Source of the DNA: Enterococcus hirae ATCC 9790
Lineage (GTDB): Bacteria; Bacillota; Bacilli; Lactobacillales; Enterococcaceae
Assembly: GCF_000271405.2 (NCBI RefSeq)
Contig: NC_018081.1
Coordinates: 883,501-947,500 of the forward strand
Reading direction: 5' to 3'
DNA length: 64,000 bases
The notes beneath the pieces were generated by a model. That model made no database searches and was not told the DNA's origin. It was given only the letters and a program-made list of their open reading frames with translations. Position 1 is the first letter of the stretch. Each line of letters opens with the position of its first letter. Positions 29,058 to 40,957 of this stretch are shown here, in pieces. The translations under genes and the position numbers were made by a program.

Positions 29058-29465
29058 ATGAATAAAATGAACAAATTAAGCTTCCATCATATCGGTAAAC
29101 CAATCGATCTGGAAGAAATCAAAGATCATCCAGAAACAAAGTATAGTCCTTTATTCGATATGTACTCACTGGATGTGAAAAATTCTTTATCTATGCCAAT
29201 CGAACTCCATGCCTTTGGTCCCGATTGTCGTCTTGATCCAATCATTCAAAAAGAAGCTCATGTTGCTTTTACAGTCGATAACATTGAGCTAGCATTGAAA
29301 GGACAAGAAATCATCATGCCTCTTTATCAACCTTTCGCTGGCTACCGTTGTGCAATGATCTTAGTCAATCAGCAACCAATCGAGTTGATTGAGAGCAGCT
29401 TGTCGGAAAGTCAGATTTGGGGAGATGGAATTTTTAAAGATAGTATTCTTTATCCCCAATCCTAA
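29058..29465 (+). CDS. Vicinal-oxygen-chelate (glyoxalase-fold) protein
   Basis: A 135-residue single protein with beta-alpha-beta features of the VOC superfamily: a first strand LSFHHIGKPI with its His and a second unit beginning AHVAFTVDNIELALKGQEI. The substrate is unknown. AAAGGAG lies ahead of the ATG. It stands alone and opposite to its neighbours on both sides. Confidence 0.7.
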   Translation: MNKMNKLSFHHIGKPIDLEEIKDHPETKYSPLFDMYSLDVKNSLSMPIELHAFGPDCRLDPIIQKEAHVAFTVDNIELALKGQEIIMPLYQPFAGYRCAMILVNQQPIELIESSLSESQIWGDGIFKDSILYPQS

Positions 29466-29566
29466 ACGAAAATCGTGGATGCTTTTCTCTATGATTCTTC
29501 TAAGTATAGATGACACTCTTTTTTTTGATAATAAAACATCTAAACATTTATTCTCAAAAAGTAAAA

Positions 29567-29603
29567 AACGAGGGAACGGTAGTAAAACCATTTCCTCGTT
29601 TCA
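29567..29603 (-). terminator. rpsF-ssb-rpsR operon terminator
   Basis: AAACGAGG / CCTCGTTT stem extended by further pairs, followed on the minus strand by TTTTTTA, ten nt after the rpsR stop. Confidence 0.88.
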
Positions 29604-29612
29604 TTATTTCAA

Positions 29613-29849
29613 TTAATCTTCACTTACGAAAGGTAGTAAGCCCATGATACGTGCGCGTTTGATAGCAACAGTAATTTTACGTTGGTTTTTAGCGCCTGTA
29701 CCTGTTACACGACGTGGCAAGATTTTTCCACGTTCTGAGATAAATCTTTTTAGTAATTCAATATCTTTATAATCGATATATTCAATATGGTTAGCAGCAA
29801 TATAGTCTACTTTACGACGTTTACGTCCGCCTCTTCTTTGTTGTGCCAT
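29613..29849 (-). CDS. rpsR: 30S ribosomal protein S18
   Basis: A 78-residue basic protein with the family core [16 protein letters not shown] and [16 protein letters not shown]. It binds S6 on the small-subunit platform. Last gene of rpsF-ssb-rpsR. Confidence 0.98.
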   Translation of the reverse strand: MAQQRRGGRKRRKVDYIAANHIEYIDYKDIELLKRFISERGKILPRRVTGTGAKNQRKITVAIKRARIMGLLPFVSED

Positions 29850-29874
29850 TCTATTTCCCTCCTATCAAATTCGT

Positions 29875-30396
29875 TTAGAATGGTAAATCATCGTCTGAAA
29901 TGTCGATCGTTGAACTTGAACCAAATGGATCAGAATTGTCACGATCAAAATCAGGCATACCGTTGGATGATTGAGATGTTTGATTATAGTTATTACTTCC
30001 GCCAAAATCATTTGTCGATTGACCAGAGCTTTGGTAACCGCCAGTTTGTTGACGATTTTCAGATGCAGCACGACTTTCCAATAATTGGAAGTTTTCAGCA
30101 ACTACTTCTGTTACGTATACACGTTGTCCTTGCTGATTATCATAAGAACGAGTTTGGATACGTCCAGTAACTCCTAAAAGAGTCCCCTTACGAGCATAGT
30201 TTGCTAATGTCTCTGCTGATTTACGCCAAATCACACAATTAATAAAGTCAGCCTCACGATTGCCGTTTTGGCTAGTAAAATTACGATTAACAGCTAAAGT
30301 AAACGTTGCTACTGCAGTGCCACTTGATGTATATCGTAAATCCGGATCTTTAGTTAGACGTCCAACTAGTACAACATTATTAATCAAAAGATTCAT
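29875..30396 (-). CDS. ssb: Single-stranded DNA-binding protein
   Basis: 173 residues: an OB fold ([20 protein letters not shown] to about 110), a Gln/Gly/Asn/Ser-rich linker and the conserved acidic tip DISDDDLPF that recruits replication and repair partners. It sits in the standard S6-SSB-S18 operon. Confidence 0.98.
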   Translation of the reverse strand: MNLLINNVVLVGRLTKDPDLRYTSSGTAVATFTLAVNRNFTSQNGNREADFINCVIWRKSAETLANYARKGTLLGVTGRIQTRSYDNQQGQRVYVTEVVAENFQLLESRAASENRQQTGGYQSSGQSTNDFGGSNNYNQTSQSSNGMPDFDRDNSDPFGSSSTIDISDDDLPF

Positions 30397-30417
30397 CTCC
30401 TCTCATCGTTGTTCTAT

Positions 30418-30433
30418 TGTTCCACATGAAACA
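30418..30433. promoter_or_regulatory. parS-like site (1 mismatch)
   Basis: TGTTCCACATGAAACA differs from the parS consensus by one centre base. It lies in the 42-nt gap between rpsF and ssb, about 9.5 kb from oriC. Confidence 0.65.
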
Positions 30434-30438
30434 ATAAA

Positions 30439-30738
30439 TTATGCTTCTTCTTTCACGATCATGTGACGAATGATATCGTCGTTGATTTTAGCAAGACGGT
30501 CAAATTCATTGACAGCAGTTGCTGATGATGGAGAAGACACTTTAACGATGTGATAGATACCTTCACGGTAACCGTTCATTTCATACGCTAAACGGCGTTT
30601 TTCCCAATCTTTAGATTCGATAACTTCAGCTCCGTTATCTTTCAAGATTGCATCGAAACGTTCGATTAAAGCAGTTTTTGCTTCTTCATCAATGTTTGGA
30701 CGAATAATGTACATGATTTCATATTTCGTATTTTCCAT
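30439..30738 (-). CDS. rpsF: 30S ribosomal protein S6
   Basis: 99 residues, with [20 protein letters not shown] at the N-terminus and a C-terminal [14 protein letters not shown]. First gene of the S6-SSB-S18 operon; the GGGAGG ribosome site is clear. The upstream leader has a hairpin resembling the S6:S18 autoregulatory site. Confidence 0.98.
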   Translation of the reverse strand: MENTKYEIMYIIRPNIDEEAKTALIERFDAILKDNGAEVIESKDWEKRRLAYEMNGYREGIYHIVKVSSPSSATAVNEFDRLAKINDDIIRHMIVKEEA

Positions 30739-30762
30739 TGATTTTCACCTCCCTATGGACTT

Positions 30763-30786
30763 TCGGCTCTTAGATTCCCAAGAGCA
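30763..30786 (-). promoter_or_regulatory. Possible S6:S18 autoregulatory leader hairpin
   Basis: On the minus strand GCTCTT-loop-AAGAGC followed by CGAAAG, 27 nt before rpsF. The CCG next to the hairpin resembles the rpsF leader element bound by the S6:S18 complex in many bacteria. Assignment is by resemblance only. The rest of 30790-31040 shows no gene. Confidence 0.45.
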
Positions 30787-31046
30787 AGGAGAGTTTTCTA
30801 ATAAATTAGACTACTCACAATCTTTAATTATACACGTATAGAGTGAAAAAAGCAATAAGCTGAAGGGAAAATAGTGTAGAAAGAAGTTTTTAATAAGATG
30901 CTTTACTAAATGACTGCCGAAAGTTCTCTTTTTGAATCTCTTGAAAAACACGATCTCCTACAATAACAAAGTATAAAAACTACAAGAGCTATTCGTAGGT
31001 GGATTCTTTTTTATGTTGCAAAAGAATCCATGAACATAAAACAATA

Positions 31047-31100
31047 ATAAGCCACAACCTCCGACAATCATTGTGTATCGGAGGTTGTGGCTTATTTTTA
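31047..31100. terminator. gyrA terminator
   Basis: Perfect 19-bp stem (AATAAGCCACAACCTCCGA and its complement) with T-rich flanks on both strands, 38 nt after the gyrA stop. Confidence 0.9.
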
Positions 31101-31137
31101 CAAGCTTCCCATCGCTGAGACAAGCCCTGTTTTTTGA

Positions 31138-33636
31138 CTATTCTTCTGTTTTATCTATTGTGGTATCTTCCACGGTCTCTGTTGGTGTCTCAGTTTCTTC
31201 TGTGCTTTCTGGCTCGACGGCCGCCATTGTCACAACCTTCGTATCAGCTTCCATTTTGATCAAACGTACGCCAAGTGTAGCACGTCCAGTTTGAGAAACA
31301 GTTGAGACATTGAAACGAATAATAACGCCTTTATCTGTGATCAGCATGATATCTTCTGTTCCAACAATCGTGGCTAGTCCAGCTAATGGACCATTTTTTT
31401 CAGTGATATTGGCTGTTTTGATCCCTTTACCGCCGCGACCTTTCACTGGATACTCTTTCACTTTCGTTCGTTTACCATAGCCTTTTTCAGTAATGATCAA
31501 GACTTCATGATTTTCATTCATCAAGGCAGCACCAATCACATAATCGTCTTCTCTTAAACGAATACCTCGAACTCCTGACGCTGTCCGTCCCATGTCCCGA
31601 ACAGCTCCTTCCGCAAACGTTACCGAATAACCATCATGTGTACCAATGATAATGTTTGATTGACCATCTGTTAACAACACGTTGACTAATTCATCGTCTT
31701 CTTTTAAGCCAATCGCAATCAATCCATTACTGCGGATATTCGCAAAAGCAGTTACGGTGGTCCGTTTCACCGTTCCTTGACGAGTAGTGAAGAAGAGGTA
31801 ATGTCCTTCTTGAGCTTCACCGGTGACTGCGATAATTGCTTGAATTTTTTCACTTGAATCGATCCCTAACAAGTTAATGATTGGAATTCCTTTCGCAGTT
31901 CGACCATATTCTGGAATTTCATATCCTTTGGCACGATAGACTTTCCCGTTATTGGTAAAGAACAGCAAGGTGTCATGTGTCGAACAAGAGACAAGGTTTT
32001 TGACGAAGTCATCGTTATGCACGCCCATTCCTTGTACACCGCGTCCACCACGACGTTGTGCTCTAAATTCATTGTTCGCTAAACGTTTGATATACCCATT
32101 GTTCGTGAGTGTAATAACGATTTCTTCTTCTTCGATCAAGTCTTCATCTTCAAGACTTAAAACTTCACCCACTAGTAATTCTGTACGACGTTTGTCACCA
32201 AAACGTTGGTTTAATTCTGCTAGCTCTGTTTTGATGATTTCGGTCACACGTTCTGGACGAGCAAGAATATCCGTTAAATCTTCGATCAATCGTAATAATT
32301 CTTGGTATTCATTTTCGATTTTCTCACGTTCTAAACCAGTTAGACGACGTAAACGCATATCTAAGATCGCTTGCGCTTGTCGATCAGATAATTCAAAACG
32401 ATCAATCATCGTTGTTTTTGCTTCATCGTCAGATTTAGACCCACGGATAATTGCAATGATTTCATCAATATGGTCCAATGCGATCCGTAAACCTTCTAAA
32501 ATGTGAGCTCGTGCTTCTGCCTTTTCTTTTTCAAAAATCGTTCGGCGAGTGATCACTTCACGCTGATGCTCTACATAGTTTTCAAGTATTTGTTTAAGAC
32601 TCAGTACTTTAGGAACGCCTTTTTCAATGGCCAGCATATTGAAACCAAATGAATTTTGTAATGAAGTCAACTTATACAGGTTATTTAAAATAACCGAAGC
32701 ACTTGCATCACGGCGGATATCGATAACGATCCGCATTCCTTCACGAGAAGACTCATCACGCAAATCCGTAATTCCTTCAATCCGTTTATCACGGTGTAAT
32801 TCAGAGATTCGTTCGATCAATTTTGCTTTATTGACCATATAAGGAAGTTCCGTTACGATAATTCGTTCTTTGCCATTAGGCATCTCCGTGATTTCTACTT
32901 TTGCTCGAACAGTTATTGACCCTTTCCCCGTTTCGTAAGCACGGCGAATACCTGATTTACCCATTACGAGACCACCGGTTGGAAAATCGGGACCAGGTAA
33001 AACTTCCATCAATTCATTGGTTGTTACTTCTGGATTTTCCATCAATAGATCGATCGCTGCTACTACCTCAGATAAATTATGAGGGGGGATATTCGTCGCC
33101 ATACCAACTGCGATCCCTGTTGTTCCGTTAACTAGCAGATTAGGAAAGCGTGCTGGAAGTACGACTGGTTCCCTTTCTGTATCGTCATAGTTACTTTGGA
33201 AATCTACAGTATTTTTATTGATATCCCGTAGCATCTCCGTGGCAATTTTACTCATACGTGCTTCGGTGTACCGCATCGCAGCTGCTCCATCACCATCGAC
33301 AGAACCAAAGTTACCATGTCCATCCACTAGCATGTACCGATAACTAAATGGTTGTGCCATCCGTACCATGGATTCATAAATAGCACTGTCTCCATGGGGG
33401 TGATACTTACCCATAACATCCCCAACGATTCTGGCAGATTTTTTATGGGCTTTATCTGGGGTCACACCCAATTCGTTCATCCCGTATAAAATACGGCGAT
33501 GAACAGGTTTTAACCCATCTCGAACATCCGGTAGTGCACGAGCAACAATAACACTCATCGCATAATCGATGAAGGAGTCTTTCATTTCGCTAGTTAGATT
33601 GACATCATGGATGTTCTCTCTGATTTCTTCACTCAT
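31138..33636 (-). CDS. gyrA: DNA gyrase subunit A
   Basis: 832 residues. The breakage-reunion domain has the catalytic tyrosine in [11 protein letters not shown] and the GyrA box [11 protein letters not shown] near residue 530, with six C-terminal beta-pinwheel blades. The quinolone-resistance region reads GDSAIYESM, with the wild-type Ser and Glu, so no classical fluoroquinolone mutation is present. The tail is acidic and Thr/Glu rich. It follows gyrB by 19 nt in the dnaA-dnaN-yaaA-recF-gyrB-gyrA run. Confidence 0.98.
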   Translation of the reverse strand: MSEEIRENIHDVNLTSEMKDSFIDYAMSVIVARALPDVRDGLKPVHRRILYGMNELGVTPDKAHKKSARIVGDVMGKYHPHGDSAIYESMVRMAQPFSYRYMLVDGHGNFGSVDGDGAAAMRYTEARMSKIATEMLRDINKNTVDFQSNYDDTEREPVVLPARFPNLLVNGTTGIAVGMATNIPPHNLSEVVAAIDLLMENPEVTTNELMEVLPGPDFPTGGLVMGKSGIRRAYETGKGSITVRAKVEITEMPNGKERIIVTELPYMVNKAKLIERISELHRDKRIEGITDLRDESSREGMRIVIDIRRDASASVILNNLYKLTSLQNSFGFNMLAIEKGVPKVLSLKQILENYVEHQREVITRRTIFEKEKAEARAHILEGLRIALDHIDEIIAIIRGSKSDDEAKTTMIDRFELSDRQAQAILDMRLRRLTGLEREKIENEYQELLRLIEDLTDILARPERVTEIIKTELAELNQRFGDKRRTELLVGEVLSLEDEDLIEEEEIVITLTNNGYIKRLANNEFRAQRRGGRGVQGMGVHNDDFVKNLVSCSTHDTLLFFTNNGKVYRAKGYEIPEYGRTAKGIPIINLLGIDSSEKIQAIIAVTGEAQEGHYLFFTTRQGTVKRTTVTAFANIRSNGLIAIGLKEDDELVNVLLTDGQSNIIIGTHDGYSVTFAEGAVRDMGRTASGVRGIRLREDDYVIGAALMNENHEVLIITEKGYGKRTKVKEYPVKGRGGKGIKTANITEKNGPLAGLATIVGTEDIMLITDKGVIIRFNVSTVSQTGRATLGVRLIKMEADTKVVTMAAVEPESTEETETPTETVEDTTIDKTEE

Positions 33637-33655
33637 CTTTTTTCCTCCTTCATGA

Positions 33656-35602
<1,947 letters not shown>

Positions 35603-36723
35603 TTAGCCTTCTTCTCCTTTTATTTCCCCTTGCTGAACATAAAAAATCTCTGGTTCAACAGTCATTTTGTTTTTTACATGATCAAGTGTCGTTGTTGTTA
35701 AGAAAGTCTGTACCTTTCCTTCAATCGTTTCTAGTAAATGTAGTTGGCGATTATCATCTAGCTCACTCATTACATCATCAAGTAAAAGAATTGGATACTC
35801 CCCAGTTTCTTCTTTGATCAAATCAATTTCAGCCAACTTGACACTTAAAGCAGTGGTCCGCTGCTGTCCTTGAGAACCATACGTTTGCACGTTTTTTTGA
35901 TTGACGAAAAAAGAAAGATCATCACGATGTGGTCCAATTGTCGTTGTTCCGCGAAACATATCTTTCTTTTTGTTTTGATTCAACAATTCTAAAAATTGTG
36001 TTTGGATCTCTTCTTGTGTTTGTGTACTTAAAGAAGAAAACGAGGTGACATATTCAATCTCTAATTGCTCTTTTTGATGGGTGATTTGTTGGTGCAATGT
36101 ATTTGCCCAAAATTCCAGTCGTCGAACAAACTGTGCACGTGCTTTCAATACTTTACTTCCAAATTCAGCTAACTGTTCAGATAAAATATCTAAATAAAGT
36201 AAATCTGTTTGTTTTTTTTCATTCAGTTGTTTCAAATATTGATTTCTTTGTTTTAGGATACCTTGATATTGAACCAAATCGTAAAGATAGATCGGATTGA
36301 TCTGTCCTAACTCCATATCAAGAAATTTTCGCCTGATCTGCGGACTACCCTTTACTAATGAAAGGTCTTCAGGTGCAAATATAATGACATTTAATTGACC
36401 AACATAGCTACTTAATTTTTTTGTTCGATATGATTGATCTTTGTTTTGCGTCCCTTTTTTGAAAGAAGGATCTCCAAAGGAATCTTAGAGGTTCCTTTTG
36501 TCACTTCGCCCTGGATCAGTGCTTGCTCGCCTTGCCATCCGATCAATTCTTGCTCACTGCTGGTACGGTGACTTCTCGTCATAGCCAAAACATAAATACT
36601 TTCCAAAAGATTCGTCTTACCTTGGGCATTTTCTCCTAAAAAAATGACAAGGTTTTTAGTAAACGTAATCTTTAATTCCTGATAGTTTCGATAATTTTTT
36701 AGATACAGCTTATTCAGCCTCAT
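35603..36723 (-). pseudogene. recF: DNA replication/repair protein RecF, frameshifted
   Basis: RecF loads RecA at single-strand gaps. The N-terminal part from ATG at 36723 has Walker A GENAQGKT (30-37) but ends after 103 codons at a T7 tract (36416-36422, plus strand). One extra base changes the ending QKN-stop to QKKLSSYVGQLNVIIFAPED and runs in frame to the stop at 35603, giving a normal 373-residue RecF with signature and Walker B (LLLDDVMSELD). The break is therefore a single-base deletion, either real or a homopolymer error. The start overlaps the yaaA end by 14 nt. Confidence 0.93.
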
Positions 36724-36952
36724 TATCGTTTATTCCTTTTTTTACCATAAAAAAAGTTCCCACTTCTGGAACTTCAACCATCATGCCGGGATAAAGTTTT
36801 CGTCCACGACGATTCTCTGGTTCGCCGTCTACCAAGACAGTGTTTTCAGCTAAATACCATTTTGCTTGTCCACCACTGCTAATTACTGTGACTTCTTTTA
36901 GCATTTGACCCAACGTCATAAATTCTGTTTTTAGAATGACTTGTTGTTTCAA
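36710..36952 (-). CDS. yaaA: S4-domain RNA-binding protein YaaA
   Basis: 80 residues with an S4-type RNA-binding fold (TLGQMLKEVTVISSGGQAKWYL, DGEPENRRGRKLYPG). It is always found between dnaN and recF in Firmicutes. Probably ribosome associated; role not defined. Its last 14 nt overlap recF. Confidence 0.93.
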   Translation of the reverse strand: MKQQVILKTEFMTLGQMLKEVTVISSGGQAKWYLAENTVLVDGEPENRRGRKLYPGMMVEVPEVGTFFMVKKGINDNEAE

Positions 36953-37082
36953 TGTTCATCCCTCATTTTCATTAATAAATGTATACTCTATTATACCTTT
37001 TTTTAGGCAATAAAACAAATTTATCCATATATTTTTCCATATAAGACGATTTAAGCGAAAAAAGGTGTTTTAAACAAAAATA

Positions 37083-37130
37083 AACAAAAGAGCCTTAAAA
37101 GTGATTTTATGGCTTTTTGTTTATTTTTGT
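37083..37130 (-). terminator. dnaN terminator-like hairpin
   Basis: On the minus strand AAAAGCC-TAAAA / TTTTA-GGCTCTTTT followed by a T-rich run, between dnaN and yaaA. It may separate dnaA-dnaN from the yaaA-gyrA part or act as an attenuator. Confidence 0.65.
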
Positions 37131-37163
37131 TTTTTTCATTACTTTTTCAAAATGATATACAGA

Positions 37164-38294
37164 TTAGTTCGTACGTACTGGTGTGATTAACTGGATAAAT
37201 TGAACACCATCTTCTGTTGGTTCTAATGTAAACGGACGAATAGAAGAAATAAATTTCACTTTGATACTCATATCACCAAACGCACGTAACGCAGCTTTCA
37301 TGTAATCAGGGTTAAAGGAAATATCCAAAGGATCCCCACTACTTGCCACATAATTCAGACTTTCTTCTACTTTTCCGATTTCAGGTGAGTTTCCATATAG
37401 AATCACCGCATCTGATTGGATGGATAAACGAACGATATTATTACGTCCTTCATGAGAAAGTAATGAGGCACGTTCAATCGCTGCAAGGAAACTTGGAACA
37501 GAAAATTCTACTTCTGTGTTGAAGCTTGAAGGAATCAACCGATTCGTATCGGGGTAGTTTCCTTCCAACAGACGGGAATAAAAATACATGTTTTCTGTTT
37601 TAAAGAGTACTTGGTTTTCCATGATACTGATCTCAACGATTTCTTCTTCATTTGTCAATGAACGAGATAATTCAGTCAGACTTTTACCAGGAATCACGAT
37701 ATCAAAATGATCAGCTGCTTGTTCAACTGGAATCACTCGTTGGCTTAGACGGTGGGAATCAGTTGCGACAGCCAAAAGAGAATTTCCTTCTAAAATAAAA
37801 TGGACCCCTGTTAGAATTGGACGACTTTCATGTTGTGAGACAGCGAATACTGTTTCATTGATCAATTTCGTTAAGACATGTACCGGTAATTTCATTTGAT
37901 TATGGCTTTCAACGACAGGTAAATGAGGGTAATTGTCTGCATCTAACCCATTTACTAAGAAGTTGGCTTTTCCTGAAGTAATGGCTACTTGTTTATTCTC
38001 TAAGACTTCAAGAGTAAAGGTGTCTTCTGGTAAGCGACGGATAATTTCACTAAAGAAACGAGCTTGTAACACAATTGCTCCAGTTGATTCAATTTGCATT
38101 TGGGCTTTTTCATTTTCAACAGATAAAAAAGTTTCAATAGAAATATCTGCATTACTCCCAGTTAGCGTTAATCCTTCTTGAGTCAAAGTAATTTTGACTC
38201 CAGTCAAGATTGGAATAGTGGTTTTACTTGAAATAGCACGTTGAACAGTTTGCAATTCTTGCATAAAACTTGCTCGATTTAAAGTTACTTTCAT
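37164..38294 (-). CDS. dnaN: DNA polymerase III beta clamp
   Basis: 376 residues forming three clamp domains; the start MKVTLNRASFMQELQTVQRA and C-terminal IQLITPVRTN are typical. It tethers the polymerase to DNA. It follows dnaA after a 189-nt gap that holds four more DnaA-box-like sequences. Confidence 0.98.
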   Translation of the reverse strand: MKVTLNRASFMQELQTVQRAISSKTTIPILTGVKITLTQEGLTLTGSNADISIETFLSVENEKAQMQIESTGAIVLQARFFSEIIRRLPEDTFTLEVLENKQVAITSGKANFLVNGLDADNYPHLPVVESHNQMKLPVHVLTKLINETVFAVSQHESRPILTGVHFILEGNSLLAVATDSHRLSQRVIPVEQAADHFDIVIPGKSLTELSRSLTNEEEIVEISIMENQVLFKTENMYFYSRLLEGNYPDTNRLIPSSFNTEVEFSVPSFLAAIERASLLSHEGRNNIVRLSIQSDAVILYGNSPEIGKVEESLNYVASSGDPLDISFNPDYMKAALRAFGDMSIKVKFISSIRPFTLEPTEDGVQFIQLITPVRTN

Positions 38295-38368
38295 GTTGTG
38301 TCTCCTTTAAGCGTTTATTTATTATTAGTTAATATATAAATAATAAAAGTATTAGGTACTGTTGATTC

Positions 38369-38460
38369 TGTGGAAAACTAAAAAAATGCAAGAAATAAAA
38401 GAAAAAACAGCTGTGGAAAATCTGTGTATAACTTTTAGGCTTTTTTTGACTTTATCCACA
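38369..38460. promoter_or_regulatory. DnaA-box cluster between dnaA and dnaN
   Basis: TTATCCACA at 38452-38460, TTATACACA (complement) at 38423-38431 and TTTTCCACA (complement) at 38369-38377 and 38412-38420. With the cluster upstream of dnaA this gives the bipartite origin layout known from Bacillus subtilis. Confidence 0.8.
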
Positions 38461-38483
38461 AAGCGTTTTTTCGTTTTTCAAAG

Positions 38484-39818
38484 TTAATTTAATAAGAAAT
38501 TTTTGATTTCGGATACTTCATTTTGCATGCTGACACTTGATTCCATTAATTGCTGGATTTTTTCGTGAGCATGAATCACTGTTGTATGGTCTTTCCCACC
38601 AAATTCAGCACCAATTTTTGGTAAAGAACTATCCGTTAGCTCTCTTGCTAAGTACATAGCGATTTGTCTCGGTACAACGATTGATTTGACACGTTTTTTT
38701 CCTTTTAGGTCTTTTAACTGAATATGATAATATTTCGCGACTTCTTCTTGGATCTGTAAGATAGATAATTGCGGATGACCTTTACCAGATTTTAGTGTTT
38801 TCAGTGCATCTGCAGCTAAACTAGTTGAGATATCTTCACTATTCATCGCAGCAAATGCTTGAACGCGAACGAGTGCTCCTTCTAATTCACGGATGTTTGA
38901 ATCAATTTGTCCGGCAATGTAACTCAAGGTATCATCGGGTATTTCCAAACGTTCGGCTGCTGCTTTTTTACGTAAAATCGCAGTTCTCGTTTCTAAATCG
39001 GGTGGTGTGATATCAACTGACAATCCCCACGCAAAACGTGAAACCAAACGTTCTTGTAATTTTGGAATCTCATTTGGTAAACGATCACTCGTCAATACAA
39101 TTTGTTTTCCTTCATTGTAGAGTGCATTGAAAGTATGGAAAAATTCTTCCTGTGTTGCTTCTTTTTCAGCAAAGAATTGAATATCATCGACCAACAAAAG
39201 ATCGACGTTTCGGTATTCTTGGCGAAATTCCTCTGCAGTTTTGTTTTGGATCGAGTTAATAAAGTCATTGGCAAATGTTTCACTACTAACGTATTTGACC
39301 TTTGCATCAGGCTCGCTTAACAACATTTGATGTCCGATAGCATGCATCAAATGGGTTTTACCGAGGCCGACACCACCATAAAAGAACAAAGGATTATAAA
39401 TGGAACCAGGGTCTTCTGCAACGACTAAAGCTGCCGCATGAGCCATTTGGTTTCCTTTACCGATAACGAAGGTATCAAATGTATATTTCGGGTTCAACAT
39501 CGCCTTCTTTATTGGATTTGCAACAGGTATTTTAGGACTTTTAATTTCTTCGACGACTTCTTGCTCCACCTCTTCACCAGTTACAAACCTTGGAATGATC
39601 TCTTTTCCAGTTAGCATGTAACCAACTTCAACAATTTTGGTTGTTAGATTCTTTTCCCAATATTCTTTATGAATTTTACTTGGTACTTCGACGACTAATT
39701 GACTCTGATCCAATGAACGTGGATGAGCGGTTTCGATCCAAGTATTATAGCTCGCAGGTGAGAGATCCTTTTGATAAGTTGTTTTTAATTCGTTCCATAA
39801 AGCATCGAGGGATACCAT
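38484..39818 (-). CDS. dnaA: Chromosomal replication initiator DnaA
   Basis: 444 residues. Domain I ([15 protein letters not shown]), a short acidic linker, the AAA+ domain with Walker [10 protein letters not shown] (about 148-156) and Walker [10 protein letters not shown], and domain IV with the DNA-binding signature [13 protein letters not shown]. It binds the boxes on both sides of its own gene. GGAGGAAG precedes the ATG. Confidence 0.98.
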   Translation of the reverse strand: MVSLDALWNELKTTYQKDLSPASYNTWIETAHPRSLDQSQLVVEVPSKIHKEYWEKNLTTKIVEVGYMLTGKEIIPRFVTGEEVEQEVVEEIKSPKIPVANPIKKAMLNPKYTFDTFVIGKGNQMAHAAALVVAEDPGSIYNPLFFYGGVGLGKTHLMHAIGHQMLLSEPDAKVKYVSSETFANDFINSIQNKTAEEFRQEYRNVDLLLVDDIQFFAEKEATQEEFFHTFNALYNEGKQIVLTSDRLPNEIPKLQERLVSRFAWGLSVDITPPDLETRTAILRKKAAAERLEIPDDTLSYIAGQIDSNIRELEGALVRVQAFAAMNSEDISTSLAADALKTLKSGKGHPQLSILQIQEEVAKYYHIQLKDLKGKKRVKSIVVPRQIAMYLARELTDSSLPKIGAEFGGKDHTTVIHAHEKIQQLMESSVSMQNEVSEIKNFLLN

Positions 39819-39839
39819 ATAAGGCTTCCTCCTTCATTA

Positions 39840-40300
39840 AAAAGTGAATAACTAGTACTAATTTATCATTTTTTCATATAGTTTTCCACAGAAAGAGCAG
39901 AAAAAATTTTTTATTTGAGATTATCCACAAAATTAAGAGAGAAAAAAACAAAAAAAATCACAACGAGGAAAAATACTTATCCACATCACTAATCAACAGG
40001 TGGATAAGTGTGTTTTAAAGACAGAAATCCCAGGTAGGTTGTGGATAAAAAATCTTTGTTTATCAAGGAGTTAAGCATTCAATTCACAGATAAATGACTG
40101 TTTGTGGATTACTTTTTTTACAGGTGTTTATTCTGTGTAAAAAACCCTAAAAATAATTGTGGATAAATCTTGTGTATAACTTTTTCCACAAACGAATCAC
40201 ACGAAAAAAACTAAACTGTGGAAAAATAGAATGCATAAATCCAGAAGTTTCCTTTCATTTTATATTGACAAATTACCTTGATTGTCGTTATACTATCAAA
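39840..40300. other. oriC: Chromosomal replication origin oriC
   Basis: Gene-free AT-rich DNA between divergent dnaA and rpmH with at least nine DnaA boxes. Exact TTATCCACA occurs at 39921-39929, 39977-39985 and, on the other strand, 40040-40048 and 40158-40166. Near matches are at 39882, 39999, 40103, 40171, 40182 and 40217. Long A/T tracts lie between the boxes and could be the unwinding element; I cannot place it exactly. Strand polarity of the genes flips here. Confidence 0.95.
40265..40294 (+). promoter_or_regulatory. rpmH promoter
   Basis: TTGACA (40265-40270), 18-nt spacer, TATACT (40289-40294), 55 nt before the rpmH start. Confidence 0.8.
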
Positions 40301-40348
40301 GTATGTCTGTGTTTTAACAGTAGATAAGAAATTTTGGAGGTGGAATAC

Positions 40349-40483
40349 ATGAAAAGAACATACCAACCAAATAAACGTAAACGTCAAAAAGTTCACGGAT
40401 TCCGTAAACGTATGAGTACTAAAAATGGCCGTCGTGTTTTAGCAAGCCGTCGCCGTAAAGGAAGAAAAGTTCTTTCAGCTTAA
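40349..40483 (+). CDS. rpmH: 50S ribosomal protein L34
   Basis: 44-residue very basic protein, [18 protein letters not shown] to GRKVLSA, matching L34 throughout. Ribosome site GGAGG. First gene right of oriC. Confidence 0.98.
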   Translation: MKRTYQPNKRKRQKVHGFRKRMSTKNGRRVLASRRRKGRKVLSA

Positions 40484-40484
40484 G

Positions 40485-40510
40485 CCACTGGGGTTTCAGT
40501 GGTTTTTTTT
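40485..40510 (+). terminator. rpmH terminator
   Basis: CCACTG / CAGTGG stem with a 6-nt loop and T8, directly after the rpmH stop. Read-through to rnpA is likely, as in other Firmicutes. Confidence 0.88.
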
Positions 40511-40600
40511 ATGCCCTTTTTTAGGGAAAAGCTGAAAGAATAAAGAGAAATATGTTATGATTATGGACGTAAGTGAAAGATAGAAAAGGAAAGAAAACGA

Positions 40601-40957
40601 ATGAGAAAAGCGTATCGAGTCAAAAAAGAACGAGAGTTTCAAAACGTATTCCATACAGGAACGTCATTTGCTAATCGTAAATTTGTCGTTTACCGCTTAG
40701 AAAAAAAAGACCAGCCACATTTTCGTGTCGGGCTTTCAGTAGGTAAAAAAGTGGGCAATGCAGTATGTCGCAATGAGGTAAAACGTAAGATTCGTGCGGC
40801 GGTCTATTCTGTAAAAGAACAGATCGATCCGGAATTGGATTTTATCGTGATTGCAAGACCAAGTGTCAAGGGACTAACTTACGATGAGATTCGTTCCAAT
40901 CTAGTCCATGTCTTAAAACTTGCAAAAATAATCGATAGAGAGGAAAAGAGTAAGTGA
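40601..40957 (+). CDS. rnpA: Ribonuclease P protein component
   Basis: 118 residues with the start MRKAYRVKKEREFQNVF and the RNR motif region (GNAVCRNEVKRKIR) that binds the RNase P RNA. The TGA overlaps the yidC start (GTGA). Confidence 0.97.
   Translation: MRKAYRVKKEREFQNVFHTGTSFANRKFVVYRLEKKDQPHFRVGLSVGKKVGNAVCRNEVKRKIRAAVYSVKEQIDPELDFIVIARPSVKGLTYDEIRSNLVHVLKLAKIIDREEKSK

Noticed and set aside
33000..33500. Fluoroquinolone-resistance change in gyrA
   Set aside because: The region reads GDSAIYESM with the wild-type serine and glutamate.
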